In this document: positions 59,466-64,000 of the stretch, in pieces
Position numbering within the stretch: the first letter of the stretch is position 1
How the letters are laid out: every line of letters starts with the position of its first letter
Origin: Pseudomonadota bacterium
GTDB taxonomy: Bacteria > Pseudomonadota > Alphaproteobacteria > Acetobacterales > Acetobacteraceae
Reading direction: 5' to 3'
DNA: 64,000 nucleotides
NCBI GenBank assembly: GCA_021801255.1
Contig: JAJYYH010000062.1
Span: 1-64,000 of the forward strand
Position numbers and translations under genes: made by a program
The notes under the pieces: model-generated
What the model was told of the DNA's origin: nothing
The model's database searches: none
The model's input: only the letters and a program-made list of their open reading frames with translations

Positions 59466-60601
59466 GCTTTTCCGCCCACCCCGCCCCGCTCCGTCCCGGC
59501 GCGGCTCTCGGTGCCGCCCCTGGCGCGATCCGCGTCGCCATCTGCGACGACAGCGTCGTGGTGCGCGGCGCGCTCGCCCGGATGATCGAGGCCGAACCCG
59601 ATCTCACGGTGGTCGCCCGGCTCCACGATGGCAGCCAGGCGATCGCGGCGGTGCGGCGCCTCGCGCCAACCGCGCCGATCGACGTCCTGATCCTCGATAT
59701 CGAGATGCCGGTGCTCGACGGGATCGCCGCTCTCCCCCAATTGATGGCGGCCGATCCCGGCTTGCGGGTGATCATGGCCTCGACCTTGACGACGCGCGGG
59801 GCGGAGATCGCGATGCGCGCGCTGCGGCTGGGGGCGGCCGATTACCTCCCGAAACCCTCGGCCGCGCTGACCGCCGATGACAGTTTCCGCCGCGAGTTGC
59901 TCGCCAAGATCCGCGGCCTCGCTCGGCTGCGCCGCAGCGCCCGCCCGATCGGAACCGAGACCGCACCGAGCGCCGGGGCGACGGCGCGGCGCCGCCCGCC
60001 GCCCGCGCGCCCGCCGCTGCTGCTCGCCATCGGCAGCTCGACCGGGGGGCCATCGGCGCTCTTTACCCTGGTTCAGGGGCTCGGCGCGGATCTCCGCCTG
60101 CCCGTGGTGCTGACCCAGCACATGCCGGCCACCTTCATCCCGATCCTCGCCGATCACCTTTGCCGAGTCGGGGCCATGCCCTGCGCCGAGGCGCGCGACG
60201 GCGAGGCGCTCCGCCCCGGCCACATCCATCTCGCCCCGGGCGATCGCCATTTGCTGGTGGTGCGCGAGGGGGATCTCTTGCGCGCCCGGGTGAGCGCCGA
60301 TCCGCCGGTCAATTTCTGCCGCCCCGCCGTCGATCCCATGCTGCTGAGCGCTGCGGTTGCCTGTGAGGGGCGGGTGCTGGTGGCGATGCTGACCGGCATG
60401 GGCCATGACGGGCGGGAGGGTACCCGCGCCGTGGTCGAGGCGGGGGGCGCGGCGATCGCCCAGGACGAGGCCACGAGCGTGGTCTGGGGTATGCCCGGCG
60501 CCATCACCGAGGCCGGGCTCTGCCATGCCGTTCTGCCGCTGGCGCGGATCGCGCCCCGGCTGCGTGAGATGATGGGCCTGCGTGAGATGGCCGGCTCGTG
60601 A
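59462..60601 (+). CDS. cheB: Protein-glutamate methylesterase CheB
   Basis: The 379-residue protein has an N-terminal receiver (IRVAICDDSVVVRGALARMI; phosphorylated Asp in LILDIEMPVLDG). A C-terminal methylesterase has the catalytic Ser of IGSSTGGPSAL, His of TQHMPATF and Asp of MTGMGHDGREG. It removes methyl groups from receptors. The start is TTG 59462, overlapping the cheY stop as TTGA; no ATG stands before the receiver, so the TTG is strongly implied. Confidence 0.94.
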   Translation: MSFSAHPAPLRPGAALGAAPGAIRVAICDDSVVVRGALARMIEAEPDLTVVARLHDGSQAIAAVRRLAPTAPIDVLILDIEMPVLDGIAALPQLMAADPGLRVIMASTLTTRGAEIAMRALRLGAADYLPKPSAALTADDSFRRELLAKIRGLARLRRSARPIGTETAPSAGATARRRPPPARPPLLLAIGSSTGGPSALFTLVQGLGADLRLPVVLTQHMPATFIPILADHLCRVGAMPCAEARDGEALRPGHIHLAPGDRHLLVVREGDLLRARVSADPPVNFCRPAVDPMLLSAAVACEGRVLVAMLTGMGHDGREGTRAVVEAGGAAIAQDEATSVVWGMPGAITEAGLCHAVLPLARIAPRLREMMGLREMAGS

Positions 60602-61521
60602 GCCCGCATGCCTTCGCGGTCTTCGCGGCGCTGTTGCGCAACCGCTCGGGGCTCACGATCGGGCCGGACAAGCTCTATCTGCTGGAAACCCGTCTCACGC
60701 CGCTGCTCAGGCAGCACCGGATTGCCAACCTGGACGGGCTGGCCACGCGGCTCGCCCAGGGTCGCTGCGAAAAACTCGCCCGCGCGGTGGTCGAGGCGAT
60801 GGCCACCAACGAGACGTATTTCTTCCGTGACATCACCCCGTTCGCGCATTTCCGTGACCACACCCTGCGGTATCTGCACGCCTCCCGCCCGGCCAGCGCC
60901 AGCTTGCGCCTCTGGTCGGCGGCCGCCTCGACCGGGCAGGAGGCCTATTCGCTGGCGATGATCGTGGCCGAAAGCAGCCCCTGGCTCGGTGCGCGCGGCA
61001 TCGAGATTGTGGCCACCGACATCGCCCGCACGCCGCTGGAGCGCGCCCGCGCCGGACACTACACCCAGTTCGAGATCCAGCGCGGCGTGCCGATGGCGGC
61101 GCTGGTCCGGCATTTCCAAAAACAGGAGGCGGGCTGGCGGATCGCCGAGAATCTGCGCGCCATGGTCCGTTTCCAGGAGTGGAATCTGCTCACCGATCTC
61201 AGCCCGCTCGGCCGCTTCGACGTCATCTTCTGCCGCAACGTGCTGATCTATTTCGACCGCCCGACCAAGATGCGCGTGCTGGAGGCGCTCGCCGAACAGC
61301 TCGCCCCGGACGGCGTGCTCTATCTCGGCGGCGCCGAGACGACGCTCGGGCTGACCTCCCGGCTGGTCCCCGAGCCGGGCGCGCCCTCGGTCTATCGCCG
61401 CGTCTCGGACGCGACCGGGACGATCGCGCTTGAGATGAACGCGAGCAGCAGCGCGGCCGCCTCGGCGATCGAGAGGCGCCCGGTATCGAGGCCCAGATCG
61501 GGCGCGTTCGGCACCTCGTAG
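60598..61521 (+). CDS. cheR: Chemotaxis protein methyltransferase CheR
   Basis: The 307-residue protein has the CheR N-domain ([36 protein letters not shown]) and the SAM site [20 protein letters not shown], followed by [17 protein letters not shown] and [20 protein letters not shown]. The conserved part ends near residue 272 (GAPSVYRRV). The last 35 residues have no match and lie over the 3' end of cysNC on the other strand, overlapping by 130 bases. GTG 60598 overlaps the cheB stop. Confidence 0.94.
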   Translation: MSPHAFAVFAALLRNRSGLTIGPDKLYLLETRLTPLLRQHRIANLDGLATRLAQGRCEKLARAVVEAMATNETYFFRDITPFAHFRDHTLRYLHASRPASASLRLWSAAASTGQEAYSLAMIVAESSPWLGARGIEIVATDIARTPLERARAGHYTQFEIQRGVPMAALVRHFQKQEAGWRIAENLRAMVRFQEWNLLTDLSPLGRFDVIFCRNVLIYFDRPTKMRVLEALAEQLAPDGVLYLGGAETTLGLTSRLVPEPGAPSVYRRVSDATGTIALEMNASSSAAASAIERRPVSRPRSGAFGTS

Positions 61522-63269
61522 CTGCCATCGGTGCCGGTGAAGCCGCGCAGGTCGCCCTTGCGGGCGCGGGCATAGAGGCCCTTCGGGTCGCGCGCCTCGC
61601 AGATCGCGGCATCGGCGGCGATATGGACTTCGAAGAAGAGATCGCCGGCGATCCGCCGCGCCGCGGCGCGCATCGCGGCCTGCGGCGAGATCAGCGCCAC
61701 GATCACCACCAAGCCAGCTTCGGCCATCAGCCGTGCCACCTCGGCGGTGCGGCGCACATTCTCCTCGCGCTCGCGGGGCGAAAAGCCGAGATCGGCATTG
61801 AGCCCGCTGCGCAAGGTGTCGCCATCGAGCACCACCGCGTCGATGCCCTCGGCGAAAAGCTGTTGTTCGGCCTGACGCGCCAGCGTCGATTTGCCGGCGC
61901 CGGGCAGACCGGTGAGCCAGAACACCGCGCCGCGATAGCCCTTGGCTGCGGCGCGCTGGGCATGGGACACCGCGGCGTCGAGCGGGAAGATGGCGTCATG
62001 GCGGCGCGCCGGGCCGAGAACGGGCGCGCCCCCGACGATCCGCTGGTAGCCATCGACGAGCACGCCGCGCCCGCCCGCCCCGCCCGAGCGGAAGGCGTCG
62101 AACAGCACCTCCTCGGCGCAGGCGAGAGTGATATCGGCAAAACCCTCGGGCGGCACCTCGTCGCCCGGCTGCGCGCTCAAATCCTCGATGCGCACCACCG
62201 CGTCGATGGCGGTGACGCGCACCGGGTATTCGGCGGTGGCCAGCCGCAGGTGAAAACTCTCGCCGACGCGAAGCGGCTCCTGGCGCAGCCAGAACACGCG
62301 GGTGGCCAGCCGCATGGCGCGCTCGGGCGGATGGGCCGGATCATAGAGGATATCGCCACGCGCCACGACCACTTCCGGCTCCAGCACCAGCGCGACCGAT
62401 TGGCCAGCGCAGGCGGCCTCGGGCGCCGGCGCATTCCAGGTCTCGATCGCCGTGATGACCGCACGATGGCCGCCCGCCCCGATCACCACGGTATCGCCGA
62501 GGGCGAGCCGCCCGCTCTCGATGCGCCCGACCACGAAGCGGCGCTCACCCTGGCGATAGACATCCTGCACCGGCAGCCTGAGCGGGCCGGAAACTGGTAG
62601 AAGAGGCGCGGAAAGCCCCATCAGCGCCTCGACCAGCGTCGGCCCATTATACCATGGCATGCGCGTTGAGCGCGTGGCGATATTATCGCCGTCCCTGGCG
62701 GAAGCCGGGATGATGGCACGCGGGGTGATCTCGAGCCGCGCCAGCAGGGCCCCGAGTTCGGCCGCCGCGGCATTGGTGCGGGTCGGATCGAAAGCGAGGA
62801 GATCGGCCTTGTTGAGGACGACGATGACCTCGGGCACGCCGATCAGGCGGAGCAGCATGGCGTGGCGCCGGGTCTGCTCGCGCACGCCCTCGGCGGCGTC
62901 CACCACCAGCACCGCCCCGGCCGCGCCGGCCGCGCCGGTGATCATGTTGCGCAGGAACTGGCGATGGCCGGGAGCATCGACGATGACGAAGCCGCGCCCG
63001 GCGAGCGTGAAGGGCAGGCGGGTGGCGTCGATCGTCACCCCCTGGTCGCGCTCGGCCTGCAGCGAATCGAGCAGGAACGACCACTCGATGCCGAGCCCGC
63101 GCTTGCGGCTGGAGGCCAGCGCGGCGTCGAGCCTGCCATCCTGGAGATTATCGGTATCGAAGAGCAGCCGACCGATCAGCGTCGATTTGCCGTGATCGAC
63201 ATGGCCGACGATGACGATCGGCGTCGGCGCGGCGGCCGCGGCTGGATCATTGGAAAGGGGGGCGTTCAT
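61392..63269 (-). CDS. cysNC: Bifunctional sulfate adenylyltransferase subunit 1 / adenylylsulfate kinase
   Basis: The 625-residue fusion (also called NodQ-like) has an EF-Tu-like GTPase part. Its motifs are [29 protein letters not shown] and LNKADLL, and two beta-barrels follow. An APS kinase part starts at about residue 430, with [17 protein letters not shown] as its P-loop. Together with CysD it makes APS from sulfate, then PAPS. ATG 63269 has CCGGAG before it. A family I repeat separates it from cysD. Its 3' end overlaps the convergent cheR gene. Confidence 0.97.
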   Translation of the reverse strand: MNAPLSNDPAAAAAPTPIVIVGHVDHGKSTLIGRLLFDTDNLQDGRLDAALASSRKRGLGIEWSFLLDSLQAERDQGVTIDATRLPFTLAGRGFVIVDAPGHRQFLRNMITGAAGAAGAVLVVDAAEGVREQTRRHAMLLRLIGVPEVIVVLNKADLLAFDPTRTNAAAAELGALLARLEITPRAIIPASARDGDNIATRSTRMPWYNGPTLVEALMGLSAPLLPVSGPLRLPVQDVYRQGERRFVVGRIESGRLALGDTVVIGAGGHRAVITAIETWNAPAPEAACAGQSVALVLEPEVVVARGDILYDPAHPPERAMRLATRVFWLRQEPLRVGESFHLRLATAEYPVRVTAIDAVVRIEDLSAQPGDEVPPEGFADITLACAEEVLFDAFRSGGAGGRGVLVDGYQRIVGGAPVLGPARRHDAIFPLDAAVSHAQRAAAKGYRGAVFWLTGLPGAGKSTLARQAEQQLFAEGIDAVVLDGDTLRSGLNADLGFSPREREENVRRTAEVARLMAEAGLVVIVALISPQAAMRAAARRIAGDLFFEVHIAADAAICEARDPKGLYARARKGDLRGFTGTDGSYEVPNAPDLGLDTGRLSIAEAAALLLAFISSAIVPVASETRR

Positions 63270-63287
63270 GGTGGACTCCGGCATTAC

Positions 63288-63400
63288 AAGGCCAGGGCGC
63301 TGCCCTGGACCCGCTGGGGCCAGCGGCCCCAGACCCGCATCATGGGAAGGGTTCCAAGGGCTCCGCCCTTGGTGGGGTCCAGGGGCCAGGCCCCTGGTCT
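63288..63400 (-). repeat. Family I palindromic repeat between cysD and cysNC
   Basis: In the sense of cysD it reads AGACCAGGGGCCTGGCCCCT, then CCAAGGGCGGAGCCCTTGG, GATGCGGGTCTGGGGCCGC, TGGCCCCAGCGGGTCCAGG and CGCCCTGGCCTTG. It begins 17 bases past the cysD stop and ends 18 bases before the cysNC start. It is nearly the reverse complement of the copy at 52453-52571. Confidence 0.85.
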
Positions 63401-63417
63401 GGATTTCTCGCGGACCA

Positions 63418-64000
63418 CTAGAGATAGCCCGCGGTGCGCAAGCGCTCGAAGGCGTCTTCCGCCTCGTGGTCCATCGCGCGGCCGGCGCGCTCGGGCTCGC
63501 GGGTAGCGTAAAGCTCGGCGATGATTTCCTCGACCGTCGCCGCCTCGCTCGCCACCGGAAACGTGATGTCCTGATCGCCGAGCGAGCGATAGCGCTGGCC
63601 GTTGCGGGCAAAATAGAGATCGACCACGGGAATGTTCTCACGCGCGATATAGCGCCAGATATCGACCTCGCGCCAAGCGAGCAAGGGGTGGACGCGGACA
63701 TGGGCGCCAGCCTCGATCGGGGCGGCGAACTGGTCCCAGAATTCGGGCGGCTGGTTGCGCACATCCCAGCGATGGCTGGCTCCGCGCGGGCTGAAAACGC
63801 GCTCCTTGGCGCGCGTCGCCTGCTCGTCGCGGCGGATGCCGGCGATCACGCCGGCCAACCGATGGCGCTCGATCAGGGCGGCGAGCCCGGCGGTCTTGCG
63901 CGCCGCCGAGCGCGCCGCTGGCGGCAGGCTGGGATCGATCTCCTCCACTGGCGGGCAGGTGCCGATGATCAGATCGAGCCCCCATTCCGCGGCATAGCGG
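63418..64000 (-). CDS. cysD: Sulfate adenylyltransferase subunit 2 (runs off right edge)
   Basis: The window holds the last 194 codons of CysD. Visible are [15 protein letters not shown], the [24 protein letters not shown] region, [29 protein letters not shown], and the end [23 protein letters not shown] ... [20 protein letters not shown]. It is the ATP-sulfurylase catalytic subunit of the PAPS-reductase family and works with the GTPase part of CysNC. The N-terminal third is outside the window. Confidence 0.96.
   Translation of the reverse strand, partial: RYAAEWGLDLIIGTCPPVEEIDPSLPPAARSAARKTAGLAALIERHRLAGVIAGIRRDEQATRAKERVFSPRGASHRWDVRNQPPEFWDQFAAPIEAGAHVRVHPLLAWREVDIWRYIARENIPVVDLYFARNGQRYRSLGDQDITFPVASEAATVEEIIAELYATREPERAGRAMDHEAEDAFERLRTAGYL

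Noticed and set aside
63418-63764. Upstream extension of the cysNC frame into cysD
   Set aside because: The extension is antisense-like sequence and repeat; CysNC homology begins at MNAPLSND (63269) with a good ribosome site.

Overview
The window reads as a stretch of chromosome from a GC-rich alphaproteobacterium, most likely of the Rhodospirillales/Acetobacteraceae type. This is inferred from gene content and order: lptF-lptG-lptD-surA-rsmA, a fused cysNC, HpnN hopanoid transport, a ChpT-like phosphotransferase, an ELM1-family protein and a split nitrile hydratase. No rRNA is present to fix the taxon. About 60 genes are called, with one tRNA, no CRISPR array and no prophage.

Left end (1-6.6 kb), accessory and damaged: an IS481-type transposase runs off the left edge. 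It is followed by a DUF3489 / DUF2924 / large serine recombinase module that abuts tRNA-Ser(CGA), then a TRAP transporter (dctP, dctQ, dctM). Four of these genes carry a single-base frameshift, and each is repaired by adding one base to a short homopolymer. No other such damage was seen in the remaining 57 kb.

6.6-12 kb: two tandem cold-shock genes, the second with a terminator-like hairpin in its leader; a protein with a duplicated Cys4 motif; clpS-clpA; and a PEP-CTERM protein with an AT-rich upstream region. 12-23 kb: a four-gene operon for an SH3-like exported protein and a three-subunit cobalt-type nitrile hydratase/thiocyanate hydrolase-like enzyme; an ELM1 protein, a 632-aa orphan and a GntR regulator; an XRE regulator; glxR-hyi of glyoxylate metabolism; and an AI-2E family permease joined to yraN through a 26-bp tandem repeat. 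22.6-33.6 kb: alaS, comF, grxC and DUF1178 on one strand, and bamD, recN, ligA, DUF6134 and an SDR on the other.

33.8-43.4 kb: a long leftward run lptF-lptG-lptD-surA-rsmA followed by a predicted pseudokinase and a small membrane protein. 43.6-55.9 kb: an FAD-linked dehydrogenase, a uracil-DNA glycosylase, ETF-ubiquinone oxidoreductase, hpnN with two small secreted proteins, nth, DUF2244, moaA, DUF3553, a ChpT-like protein and a phospholipase D lipoprotein. 56-61.5 kb: a compact cheA-cheW-cheY-cheB-cheR operon whose 3' end overlaps the convergent cysNC gene; cysD runs off the right edge.

The most unusual signal is not a gene. Two families of palindromic repeats sit directly after the stop codons of unrelated genes, always in the same orientation relative to the gene: four good copies plus one degenerate copy of family II, and four copies of family I, one of them compound. 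Family II copies end in a GC hairpin followed by a T-rich tract, as terminators do. Other items of interest are the pseudokinase, the split nitrile hydratase, and 9-10 base G/C tracts inside bamD, lptD and hpnN.
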